This document shows positions 1 through 6,472 of a stretch of DNA of 32,848 nucleotides, piece after piece. Position 1 is the first letter of the stretch. Each line of letters opens with the position of its first letter. A program made the position numbers and the translations under genes. The notes beneath the pieces were generated by a model. It was not told the DNA's origin, made no database searches, and saw only the letters and a program-made list of their open reading frames with translations. Where the stretch lies: the NCBI GenBank assembly GCA_905215445.1, contig CAJMPZ010000022.1, positions 1 through 32,848 on the forward strand. Direction: 5' to 3'. This stretch comes from an uncultured bacterium (GTDB taxonomy: Bacteria > Actinomycetota > Coriobacteriia > Coriobacteriales > Coriobacteriaceae).

Positions 1-54
1 CTGGTGATCTCCGCCTTGAGAGGGCGGCGTCCTAAACCGCTAGACGAACGGGCC
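1..54 (-). tRNA. tRNA-Glu (anticodon CTC), 3' part cut off by window edge
   Basis: Read on the minus strand from 54, the sequence begins GGCCCGTTCGTCTAGCGG, a typical bacterial tRNA-Glu 5' end with acceptor strand and D-arm. A perfect 5-bp anticodon stem (CCGCC/GGCGG, plus-strand 11-15 and 23-27) encloses the loop CTCTCAA with anticodon CTC, which reads GAG. The T-arm and acceptor 3' strand lie left of position 1. A strong promoter sits just upstream. Confidence 0.93.
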
Positions 55-88
55 ACATGACATCTGCACTGCCGTGCTGCGAGGAAAT

Positions 89-117
89 ATATTACGGGAC
101 AAAAAACATCAGCGCAA
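89..117 (-). promoter_or_regulatory. Sigma-70 type promoter of the tRNA-Glu gene
   Basis: On the minus strand a -35 box TTGCGC (112-117) and a -10 box TAATAT (89-94) are separated by exactly 17 nt. The predicted transcript start near 82 lies about 28 nt before the tRNA 5' end. The spacer contains the TTTTTTGTCCC motif discussed in the findings. There is no other gene between this site and the tRNA. Confidence 0.65.
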
Positions 118-181
118 GAAGAAATTCCAAATTGCCGAAAAATTGTCGACAGGTTATGGAACGCGCAGGTCAACTAATTAG

Positions 182-1576
182 CTAATTCAAGTTGAGATGA
201 ACCAAAAGGGTTTCGCGATCGTTGGGGATGTTGTCCTCGATAACGGCTTCGAGGGCGGCGTTGAGTAGCTGGCCTAGCTCGGGCCCCGGCTTCACACCGG
301 CACGAATCAAGTCGCCGCCGTTGATAGCAAGCATCTTGAGCGAATAGGGCTCCCCCGCCTCCAACAAATCATGGGCGAGTGAGCGCATCTCTTCGATCGT
401 CTCGACGTAATAGAAGCACGACGGCGCCTTGCCCAGCGTGTCGGCACGCTTAAGGTCCATAAGCTCGTCCATCAGGCGCGGCGTATCGACGCCCTCGCCC
501 GAAAGCAAGCGCATCATATTGAGCAAGCAGGAGCGCTCGGGGCGCAGCGGCTTGTCGTGGTACTTAATGAGCAGGCACACGTCGCGGACCAAGTCGTGCG
601 AAAGCGCCAAGCGATCCATGATGGCGCGCGCCTTCTTGGCCCCGAGCTCGGGGTGACCGTAAAAGTGGCCGCTGCCCGCATGGTCGACCGTAAAGCAATC
701 GGGCTTGGAAACGTCGTGCAAAAACGCCGCCCACATTAGGCTCATTGAGGGTGTAAAGCCGTCGCACAGCGCCAACTCCCCCGCCACCGTCAGCACACGG
801 GCGATATGCTCGTAAACGTTAAACGCATGATAGACGCTGCGCTGATCAAACCCGCGACCCGCTGCCAACTCGGGCACGGCGGCGCAGATGAGCTCGGGGT
901 AGCGCAGCATGGCGTCTCCCCCGTGGCCGGTCGAAAGGATACCCTCGAGCTCAATGCCCACGCGCTCGCGCGCCACAGCATCGAGCAGCGGCGCGCACTC
1001 GGCAAGCGCCTGTTTAGTCTTAGGCTCGATCATAAAATCCAGACGGCAGGCAAAACGCACCGCGCGCAGCATGCGAAGCGCGTCCTCGTTAAAACGACGC
1101 TTGGGATCTCCAACGGCGCGGATGAGCTTGCGGTCTAGGTCGCCCTGACCATCGTAGCGGTCGACAAGACCACGCTCGGGATGCCAGGCCATAGCGTTAA
1201 CGGTAAAGTCACGACGCGCCAGATCGTCCTCAAGCGACGCCGCACGCTCCACACTCTGGGGATGGCGGCCGTCGGTGTAAAAGCCGTCTAGGCGGTAGGT
1301 GGTGACCTCAATGCGCTCATCATCGCAAATAGCCGTGATGCCGCCAAATTTTATGCCCGACTCAACCACGGCAATATCAGCCGCTTCGAGCGCCTCTTTG
1401 GACTCCTGCCACAGGCCGCTGCAGCACATGTCAACATCGTGGCTGGGGCGTCCCATCAGGGCATCACGTACCCAACCGCCCACGTACCAAGCCTCAAGAC
1501 CTGCTGCCTCAAGCGCACGCAGGACACGGATAGAGGCATCGGTCGGCTGCGTACCGTTGAGCGAAACATTGCACAT
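182..1576 (-). CDS. cca: CCA tRNA nucleotidyltransferase (464 aa)
   Basis: This enzyme adds or repairs the 3'-terminal CCA of tRNAs using CTP and ATP in the cytoplasm. The nucleotidyltransferase head domain carries the class II signature: GGWVRD at about residues 33-38, then the metal-binding pair D47 and D49 in HDVDM. A RRDFTVNAMA block follows, and an ALRMLRAVRF stretch typical of the nucleotide-recognising neck. The C-terminal half holds an HD-domain motif (AAFLHDVSKPD), as in many Gram-positive and actinobacterial CCA enzymes. The ATG start is supported by AGGAGG eight bases upstream. The gene stands alone between the kinase terminator at 1680-1706 and the tRNA-Glu gene. Poly(A) polymerase is the family alternative, but size, HD domain and lineage favour the CCA enzyme. 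Confidence 0.93.
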   Translation of the reverse strand: MCNVSLNGTQPTDASIRVLRALEAAGLEAWYVGGWVRDALMGRPSHDVDMCCSGLWQESKEALEAADIAVVESGIKFGGITAICDDERIEVTTYRLDGFYTDGRHPQSVERAASLEDDLARRDFTVNAMAWHPERGLVDRYDGQGDLDRKLIRAVGDPKRRFNEDALRMLRAVRFACRLDFMIEPKTKQALAECAPLLDAVARERVGIELEGILSTGHGGDAMLRYPELICAAVPELAAGRGFDQRSVYHAFNVYEHIARVLTVAGELALCDGFTPSMSLMWAAFLHDVSKPDCFTVDHAGSGHFYGHPELGAKKARAIMDRLALSHDLVRDVCLLIKYHDKPLRPERSCLLNMMRLLSGEGVDTPRLMDELMDLKRADTLGKAPSCFYYVETIEEMRSLAHDLLEAGEPYSLKMLAINGGDLIRAGVKPGPELGQLLNAALEAVIEDNIPNDRETLLVHLNLN

Positions 1577-1673
1577 GCCTATGGCCTCCTGCGACTATCA
1601 AATTGGCTATCGATTGCGTCTGCAAGAAGTCTAGCAAGAAACAGCCTCCACTGCACACGCAAGTCCGATAAAC

Positions 1674-1706
1674 AAAAACGCATCCGTCCTGGTCTAAGAC
1701 GGATGC
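1674..1706 (-). terminator. Rho-independent terminator of the downstream 1-PFK-type kinase
   Basis: Perfect 9-bp stem GCATCCGTC (1680-1688) / GACGGATGC (1698-1706) with a 9-nt loop. On the minus strand it is followed by the T-rich run GTTTTTGTTT. It lies 34 nt beyond the kinase stop codon and before the cca start. Confidence 0.85.
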
Positions 1707-1740
1707 GAAATAATTGAACTATTCAGGCAAGGTGCCGGAA

Positions 1741-2673
1741 CTAGCAAACCTGACGGATTGCAATACCCTTCTGATACTCATCGACCTTGGCAAAATCGCC
1801 CAGACCCGGGCACTCGACCACGTTGGCGCCGGTGGCCATCGAGAGGCGCAGGGCATCCTCGACGCGCTCGGGGGCGTCGTGCCACACGGACAGGAAGGCG
1901 GCCAGCGAGGAGTCGCCCGCGCAGACGGTCGACAGCAGCTTGACGTCGAAGGTGCGGTTGGCAAACCAGATGTGCTCGCCGTTGGAGATGTACGCGCCGT
2001 CGCCGCCGAGCGTCAGCAGTACATTCTTAGCGCCCTTGGCGTGCAGCTCGGCCATGGCGCCCTTGACGGACTCGTCGTCGCCACCGCTCACCTTAATGCC
2101 AAAGATGTCGAGCAGCTCGTCGTCGTTAGGCTTAATGAGCAACGGCTCCATAGCAATGAGGTCGGCCAGCTGATGGCTCGAGATATCGAGCACGAACTCG
2201 GCGCCCTTCGCCTTCACGCGACGCAGGACCTCTGCCAGGAAGCTCTCGGAGGTGTTAGGGGGCAGCGAGCCGCTGATAACCAGGCAGGTCATGTCATCGA
2301 GCGAATCGATAAGCTCAAACATCTCCTGCTCGTTGGCTTCGTTGATGGCGGCACCGGCGTTGACCATGTTGTACTCGGTGTCGGGACCGGCGTTGAGGAA
2401 CACGTTAACACGCGTGATGCCGTCAGTCCACACGGGCTTGACGGGCACGCCCAGGGCCTCGGCGCCCTTAACGATATACTCACCCGAGAAGCCGGCGAAG
2501 AAGCCCAGGATCGTGGTGTCGACGCCGTAGTGGTCGAGCGTAAACGAAACGTTGAGACCCTTGCCGTTGGGGGTGTAGACAGCGTTACGGGTGCGGGTAA
2601 CGGTGTTGGCGGACAAGCCATCGCAGGAGATGTTGTAGTCAATAGCGGGATTTGCAGTAAGCGTGTAAATCAT
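1741..2673 (-). CDS. 1-phosphofructokinase family hexose kinase, copy A (310 aa)
   Basis: PfkB-superfamily sugar kinase, most likely phosphorylating fructose 1-phosphate to fructose 1,6-bisphosphate with ATP; tagatose-6-phosphate kinase is the main alternative. The N terminus MIYTLTANPAID is the standard FruK/LacC start. NGKGLNVS matches the substrate-binding GGKG-N block and IKPNDDE the KPN-E block. The C-terminal catalytic motif reads VCAGDS with the catalytic base near Asp254. The first Gly of the usual GAGD anion hole is Cys here, and the first Gly of GGKG is Asn; copy B has both changes. I chose the ATG at 2673 because AAAGGA lies six bases upstream; an in-frame GTG at 2688 would add five residues. 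The gene has its own terminator and probably its own promoter, so it can be expressed apart from copy B. Confidence 0.85.
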   Translation of the reverse strand: MIYTLTANPAIDYNISCDGLSANTVTRTRNAVYTPNGKGLNVSFTLDHYGVDTTILGFFAGFSGEYIVKGAEALGVPVKPVWTDGITRVNVFLNAGPDTEYNMVNAGAAINEANEQEMFELIDSLDDMTCLVISGSLPPNTSESFLAEVLRRVKAKGAEFVLDISSHQLADLIAMEPLLIKPNDDELLDIFGIKVSGGDDESVKGAMAELHAKGAKNVLLTLGGDGAYISNGEHIWFANRTFDVKLLSTVCAGDSSLAAFLSVWHDAPERVEDALRLSMATGANVVECPGLGDFAKVDEYQKGIAIRQVC

Positions 2674-2707
2674 GAATGTTCCTTTCACGAAGCAACGTGT
2701 TAATGAA

Positions 2708-2713
2708 AGTATA
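2708..2713 (-). promoter_or_regulatory. Candidate -10 box (TATACT) for kinase copy A
   Basis: TATACT on the minus strand about 35 nt upstream of the copy A start, in the gap after the copy B terminator. No good -35 box lies at 16-18 nt, so activity may need an activator or may be weak. The independent terminator upstream makes a separate promoter here likely. Confidence 0.35.
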
Positions 2714-2794
2714 TTCCACGCTTCGGCAAAAGGCTACAACAACTCGGTGAACGGTGTGGAACGCGTGAAGCGCGGCTCCGAGGTTCGAGTGGGA

Positions 2795-2830
2795 CAAAAA
2801 ACGGCGCCCCGGTCGAAACCGGGACGCCGT
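2795..2830 (-). terminator. Rho-independent terminator of kinase copy B
   Basis: On the minus strand a 12-bp GC-rich stem (2819-2830 with 2801-2812, one G-T wobble) with a 6-nt loop is followed directly by a run of six or more T. It lies 26 nt past the copy B stop codon and separates the two kinase genes transcriptionally. Confidence 0.88.
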
Positions 2831-2856
2831 ATGCGCACGAGTTTGTCGTGTTTCGC

Positions 2857-3789
2857 TTACTTGCGATCGAGCTTGCGAACGGCAACGCGCTTGCTGTACT
2901 CGTCGACGTGACCAAAGTCGCCGATGCCGACGGACTCAGCAACGTTGGCGCCGGTGGCCATAGCGAGCTTCATGGCCTCCTCGACGTTGTCGCGATCCCT
3001 GTACCACTTGTGCAGGAACGCAGCGAGGGTGCAGTCGCCGGCGCAGACGGAAGAGACAAGCTTGATGTTGAACTCACGCTTGGCATACCAGATGTCCTCG
3101 CCGTTGGAGAAGTAAGCGTCACCGCGGCTACCACGGGTGAGCAGCACGTTCTGGACGCCGGCCTCGTGAGCCAGCTTCATGGCAACGCGGACCTCGTCGT
3201 CGGTGTCGACCGGCACGCCGAAGATAGCCTTCATCTCGTGATGGTTCGGCTTAATGAGCAGCGGCTTCTTGTGAGCGAGCTCCTTGAGCTTGTCGGAGGA
3301 CAGGTCCAGGACGACGTCGGCGCCACGGGCCTGAGCGTGCTCCATGACCTGAGCCAGGAAGTCGGGCGTAGCTTTGGGAGGCACGGAGCCGGAGACGATC
3401 AGGCACTCAAGGTCGCCCGCGGTGTCCAGGATGTTGTAGAGCTCCTCCTGGTGCTGCGGCGTGATCGGAGCACCGGGGTTGAGGATGCCGTACTCGTGCT
3501 GGCCATCGTTGACGTAGGTGTTAATGCGCGTGATACCGTCGGTCCAGACCGGGCGGCAAAGGCAACCCAGGTTCATGACCTCCTCGACGATGAACTTGCC
3601 CGTGAAGCCGGCGAAGAAGCCGAGAGCGACGGTGTCGACGCCCATCTTCTTAAAGGCGAAGGACACGTCGAGGCCCTTGCCGTTAGCCGTGTAGCTGGCC
3701 GAGCCGGTGCGGACGTTCTCGTCGGGCTCGAGCGGAGAGCTCGAAACCGTCATGTCGACAGCCGGGTTAGCGGTTAGCGTGTAGAACAT
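2857..3789 (-). CDS. 1-phosphofructokinase family hexose kinase, copy B (310 aa)
   Basis: Second PfkB-family kinase of exactly the same length as copy A and clearly paralogous to it: MFYTLTANPAVD start, NGKGLDVS block, shared VWTDGITRIN segment, IKPNHHE, and VCAGDC with the presumed catalytic Asp near residue 252. It should make fructose 1,6-bisphosphate (or tagatose 1,6-bisphosphate) from the PTS product. It follows ptsI by 74 nt, so it probably belongs to the ptsH-ptsI transcript. A GGGGG Shine-Dalgarno lies about eight bases before the ATG. The non-canonical Cys and Asn at usually invariant Gly positions are shared with copy A, which argues for a lineage-specific subfamily rather than random decay. 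Substrate assignment between the two copies cannot be made from sequence. Confidence 0.87.
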   Translation of the reverse strand: MFYTLTANPAVDMTVSSSPLEPDENVRTGSASYTANGKGLDVSFAFKKMGVDTVALGFFAGFTGKFIVEEVMNLGCLCRPVWTDGITRINTYVNDGQHEYGILNPGAPITPQHQEELYNILDTAGDLECLIVSGSVPPKATPDFLAQVMEHAQARGADVVLDLSSDKLKELAHKKPLLIKPNHHEMKAIFGVPVDTDDEVRVAMKLAHEAGVQNVLLTRGSRGDAYFSNGEDIWYAKREFNIKLVSSVCAGDCTLAAFLHKWYRDRDNVEEAMKLAMATGANVAESVGIGDFGHVDEYSKRVAVRKLDRK

Positions 3790-3811
3790 TTACAGTACCC
3801 CCTGTATATGT

Positions 3812-3853
3812 GAGGGCCGCGTGGCCGGCCCATTCCAACCACGCGGTTACCTC
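3812..3853 (-). other. Intercistronic hairpin between ptsI and kinase copy B
   Basis: CCGCGTGG (3817-3824) pairs perfectly with CCACGCGG (3839-3846), with weaker outer pairing of GAGGG to CTC. No T-run follows on the minus strand, so it is not a typical terminator. It is better read as an mRNA processing or 3'-protection hairpin that could set different transcript levels for ptsI and the kinase. Confidence 0.45.
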
Positions 3854-3863
3854 TGATACCAAA

Positions 3864-5567
3864 TTAGCGAGCTGCGGACTCGAGCAGTGCCTTGACCTCG
3901 GCAGCGGTGTTGCAGGCGAGCGCCTTCTCGGCGAGCTCGTCGCACTCGGCCTTGGTCCACTGGCTGATGGTCTTGCGGGCGCGCAGGATGGACGGAGCGC
4001 TCATCGAGAACTCCTCCAGGCCCCAGCTGATCAGCAGCGGCTCGAGCAACGGATCGGCAGCGGCCTCGCCGCACATACCAACCATGATGCCGGCCTTCAC
4101 GCCGCTCTCGATGATGTTCTTGAGCGAGCGGAGCACGGCGGGATAGTAAACCTGGTACAGGTTGGAGATGGTGTCGTTGCCACGGTCGGCGCACATGGTG
4201 TAGCCGATCAGGTCGTTGGTGCCGATGGAGAAGAAGTCGGCGACCTCGGCCAGGCGGTCAGCGAGCAGCGAGGCTGCAGGCGTCTCGACCATGATGCCGA
4301 CCTCGATGTTCTCGTTGAACTTGCGACCCTCTTCGGTCAGCTCGGTCTTGCACTGCTCGACGAGCTCCTTGACAGCCAAGACTTCCTCGACGCAGGTGAC
4401 GAGCGGGATCATAATCTTGACGTCACCGAAGGCGCTGGCGCGCAGCAGGGCGCGGAGCTGGACCTTGTACTGGTCGGGGTTGGCCAGGCAGTAACGCACG
4501 GCGCGGAAGCCCATGAAGGGGTTCTCTTCCTTGACCATGTGCAGGTACGGAATCTCCTTGTCGCCACCCACATCGAGCGTGCGGATGATGACCGGAGCGC
4601 CCTTGAGCGCGCTGGCGACCTTACGGTAGGCGTTGAACTGCTCCTCCTCGGAAGGAAGCTCAGCAGAATCCATGAACAGGAACTCGGAACGGAACAGGCC
4701 GATAGCCTCGGCATCGTGATCGAGCGCGTTGGGCACGTCATCGGGGTTGCCGATGTTGCAGGCAATGATCTTCTTGATGCCGTCGGCAGTCACGGACGGC
4801 TTGCCGCGGAAGGCCTCGAGAGCCGCCTTCTCGGCAGCGAAAGCCTCGGCCTTGGCAGTGTAAGCGGCGAGCGTCTCCTCATCGGGATCGGCCTCGACGA
4901 TACCCTTGCCACCGTCGACGACAACGGTCATGCCATTGCGCAGTGCGGTGCAGCTGTTGGAAACCGAAAGGACAGCCGGGATCTCGAGGGCGCGCGCAAT
5001 GATTGCGGAGTGCGACGTGCGGCCACCAGTCTCGGTGACGATACCGGCAACGTGGGCCTTATCGATCGTGGCGGTCATGGACGGCGTGAGGTCGTGCACG
5101 ACAACGACGGTGTTCTTGGGCAGGACGGAAAGGTCGACGACCTCCTTGCCCAGCAGCTCGGCCAGAATACCGGTGCGGATGTCGGCGATGTCGGCCGCGC
5201 GCAGACGGAACATCTCGTCGTCCATGGACAGGAACATGTTCTCGAACATGGTCGAGGTGTCCATGAGCGCCTGCTCGGCGCAGGTGCCGCCGTCAATGGC
5301 GGCGTTGATGGCGTCGGTCATGCCCGGATCCTGAGCCAGGACAATGTGTCCGCTCATGATCTCGGCCTCGGCCTCGCCCACCGTCTCCTTCATGTGGTCG
5401 GCCTGAGCCTGGGTCTTCTCGCAGAAGACCGAAAGAGCGGTCTGATAGCGCTCCTTCTCTGCTGCCGAATCGGCAACCTCGTGCGGCTCAAACGTCAAGT
5501 CGGGATCGACGGCGACCATGACGGTGCCGATACCGATACCCTCAGAAGCGTTGACTCCCTGATACAT
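3864..5567 (-). CDS. ptsI: PTS enzyme I, phosphoenolpyruvate-protein phosphotransferase (567 aa)
   Basis: Cytoplasmic first step of the PTS: takes phosphate from PEP and passes it to HPr. The N-terminal HPr-binding and phosphohistidine domains end in GGRTSHSAIIAR with the active His at about residue 186. The PEP-binding barrel follows, with GLFRSEFLFMD, EVGIMVETPAA, FFSIGTNDL and GMCGEAAAD (the active-site Cys). Length matches the family. The open frame extends to 5621, but I chose the ATG at 5567 (MYQGVNASEGIG) because GAGAGGA lies six bases upstream and family members start here; the ATG at 5573 has the Shine-Dalgarno touching it. It follows ptsH with a 133-nt gap containing a terminator-like hairpin, and precedes kinase copy B. 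Confidence 0.96.
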   Translation of the reverse strand: MYQGVNASEGIGIGTVMVAVDPDLTFEPHEVADSAAEKERYQTALSVFCEKTQAQADHMKETVGEAEAEIMSGHIVLAQDPGMTDAINAAIDGGTCAEQALMDTSTMFENMFLSMDDEMFRLRAADIADIRTGILAELLGKEVVDLSVLPKNTVVVVHDLTPSMTATIDKAHVAGIVTETGGRTSHSAIIARALEIPAVLSVSNSCTALRNGMTVVVDGGKGIVEADPDEETLAAYTAKAEAFAAEKAALEAFRGKPSVTADGIKKIIACNIGNPDDVPNALDHDAEAIGLFRSEFLFMDSAELPSEEEQFNAYRKVASALKGAPVIIRTLDVGGDKEIPYLHMVKEENPFMGFRAVRYCLANPDQYKVQLRALLRASAFGDVKIMIPLVTCVEEVLAVKELVEQCKTELTEEGRKFNENIEVGIMVETPAASLLADRLAEVADFFSIGTNDLIGYTMCADRGNDTISNLYQVYYPAVLRSLKNIIESGVKAGIMVGMCGEAAADPLLEPLLISWGLEEFSMSAPSILRARKTISQWTKAECDELAEKALACNTAAEVKALLESAAR

Positions 5568-5618
5568 TCCCATTCCTCTCTCCGTGTCATGTGATAAAGC
5601 GTTTTGCCATATCCATGA

Positions 5619-5657
5619 CAAAAGAGCGCAGCTTCCTTACAACAGGTCACTGCGCCC
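5619..5657 (-). terminator. Terminator-like attenuator hairpin between ptsH and ptsI
   Basis: On the minus strand GGGCGCAG (5657-5650) pairs with CTGCGCTC (5631-5624), 8 bp with one G-T wobble, and is followed by TTTTGTC. The short U-run suggests partial termination, which would let HPr be made in excess over enzyme I. Confidence 0.5.
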
Positions 5658-5700
5658 CCAAATATGAACTTAGTTGTTCAACATGCGACCCGTTTGAGTT

Positions 5701-5964
5701 CTACTCGCCAAGACCGCTCTTGATGAGCTCAATGGCAGCAGCCAGAGCCTCGGCCTCATCGGCGCCGTCGCACTTGACCTCGACCTCGGTACCGCAGGGG
5801 ATACCAGCAGCCATGAGGGCCATCGGGGACTTGCCGTTGACCTCCTTCTCGGGGGTGACGACCGTCACGTCACAGGCGTACTTGCCCATGGTGGAGGCGA
5901 ACAGACCAGCCGGACGCATGTGCAGACCCTGAGGATTAACGAGGGTAGCCTTCTCAGAAACCAT
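5701..5964 (-). CDS. ptsH: HPr, phosphocarrier protein of the PTS (87 aa)
   Basis: Small cytoplasmic phosphocarrier between enzyme I and the sugar-specific IIA domains. His15 in NPQGLHMRPAG is the phosphorylation site, with the usual Arg17 and Pro18. Ser46 occupies the position used for regulatory phosphorylation by HPr kinase in Firmicutes (NGKSPMAL); whether such a kinase exists here cannot be seen in this window. The ATG start has AAAGGAGT at a good distance. It is the first gene after the long upstream gap that contains the 129-nt hairpin, and is followed by ptsI. Confidence 0.96.
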   Translation of the reverse strand: MVSEKATLVNPQGLHMRPAGLFASTMGKYACDVTVVTPEKEVNGKSPMALMAAGIPCGTEVEVKCDGADEAEALAAAIELIKSGLGE

Positions 5965-6400
5965 AGTTGACTCCTTTTTTGTGTTTAACCCCTGTCATGC
6001 ATGTGGCAGGAGTCAGATTCACGACGTTGTTTATATTAACTCACATCAAACGGTTTTTCATTGTGTTTCGCACGAATTGTTGGACAGATGTCGTTCGCCG
6101 TCCGCTCGCCTGCCGGGCGGGGCGGTTAAGTTTGCTGCTCTACAGTCCTGCGCAAGACGGAAAGCACATTAAGTGCTTTCCTTTGCGTGCGGAACTCGCG
6201 ACAAACTTAACCGCCCCGCCCGGCAGGCGAGCTGCGGGAACATGCTTCCGTCCAAGAAATATCGTGCAAAAGGAATTCTGGCTGAATTATTGTTCGCGTG
6301 GGAGATTCAGTCGATGAGGGCTATTTATGCCCTGTTGGGGACTAAGGAGTGTCCCGGGGTGCCGGCAGGAAAGGAACATCCCTGAGTGCCGGGTGGTATG
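5965..6400. other. Long intergenic region upstream of ptsH
   Basis: About 440 nt without a convincing gene. It holds the 129-nt inverted-repeat element (6104-6232) and an AT-rich stretch just upstream of ptsH (about 6010-6060) with a possible -10 like TATAAA on the minus strand but no matching -35. Short plus-strand frames here lack ribosome sites and recognisable protein sequence. Positions 6340-6400 contain two loosely similar GTGCCGG-containing stretches to which I can assign no function. Confidence 0.5.
6104..6232. repeat. 129-nt hairpin element with perfect 31-bp inverted repeat arms
   Basis: The arms 6104-6134 and 6202-6232 are exact reverse complements over 31 bases, very GC-rich with an AAGTTTG inner end. 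Inside the 67-nt loop is a second hairpin: GGAAAGCAC (6159-6167) pairs perfectly with GTGCTTTCC (6173-6181), extended by CGCAAG (6151-6156) with TTTGCG (6182-6187). No T-run follows on either strand, so it is not an ordinary terminator. No target-site duplication is evident. It could be a MITE-like remnant, a structured leader RNA of ptsH, or a cruciform site. Confidence 0.85.
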
Positions 6401-6437
6401 AAAAAAAGGCGAGGACCCGTAGGGAGTCCTCGCCTTT
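6401..6437 (-). terminator. Rho-independent terminator of the fructose PTS permease gene
   Basis: Perfect 12-bp stem AAAGGCGAGGAC/GTCCTCGCCTTT (6405-6416 with 6426-6437) and a 9-nt loop, followed on the minus strand by seven T. It lies 35 nt past the permease stop, so ptsH needs its own promoter. Confidence 0.92.
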
Positions 6438-6472
6438 GTTACAGGGGGCGATGTTATTCGCGTACTGTGGGA

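Noticed and set aside
3810..5594. Plus-strand open frame of about 590 codons opposite ptsI
   Set aside because: Same antisense effect; the minus-strand frame carries all enzyme I motifs.
6104..6232. Reading the large hairpin as a rho-independent terminator
   Set aside because: The loop is 67 nt, no T-run follows either arm, and a normal terminator for the permease gene already stands at 6401-6437.
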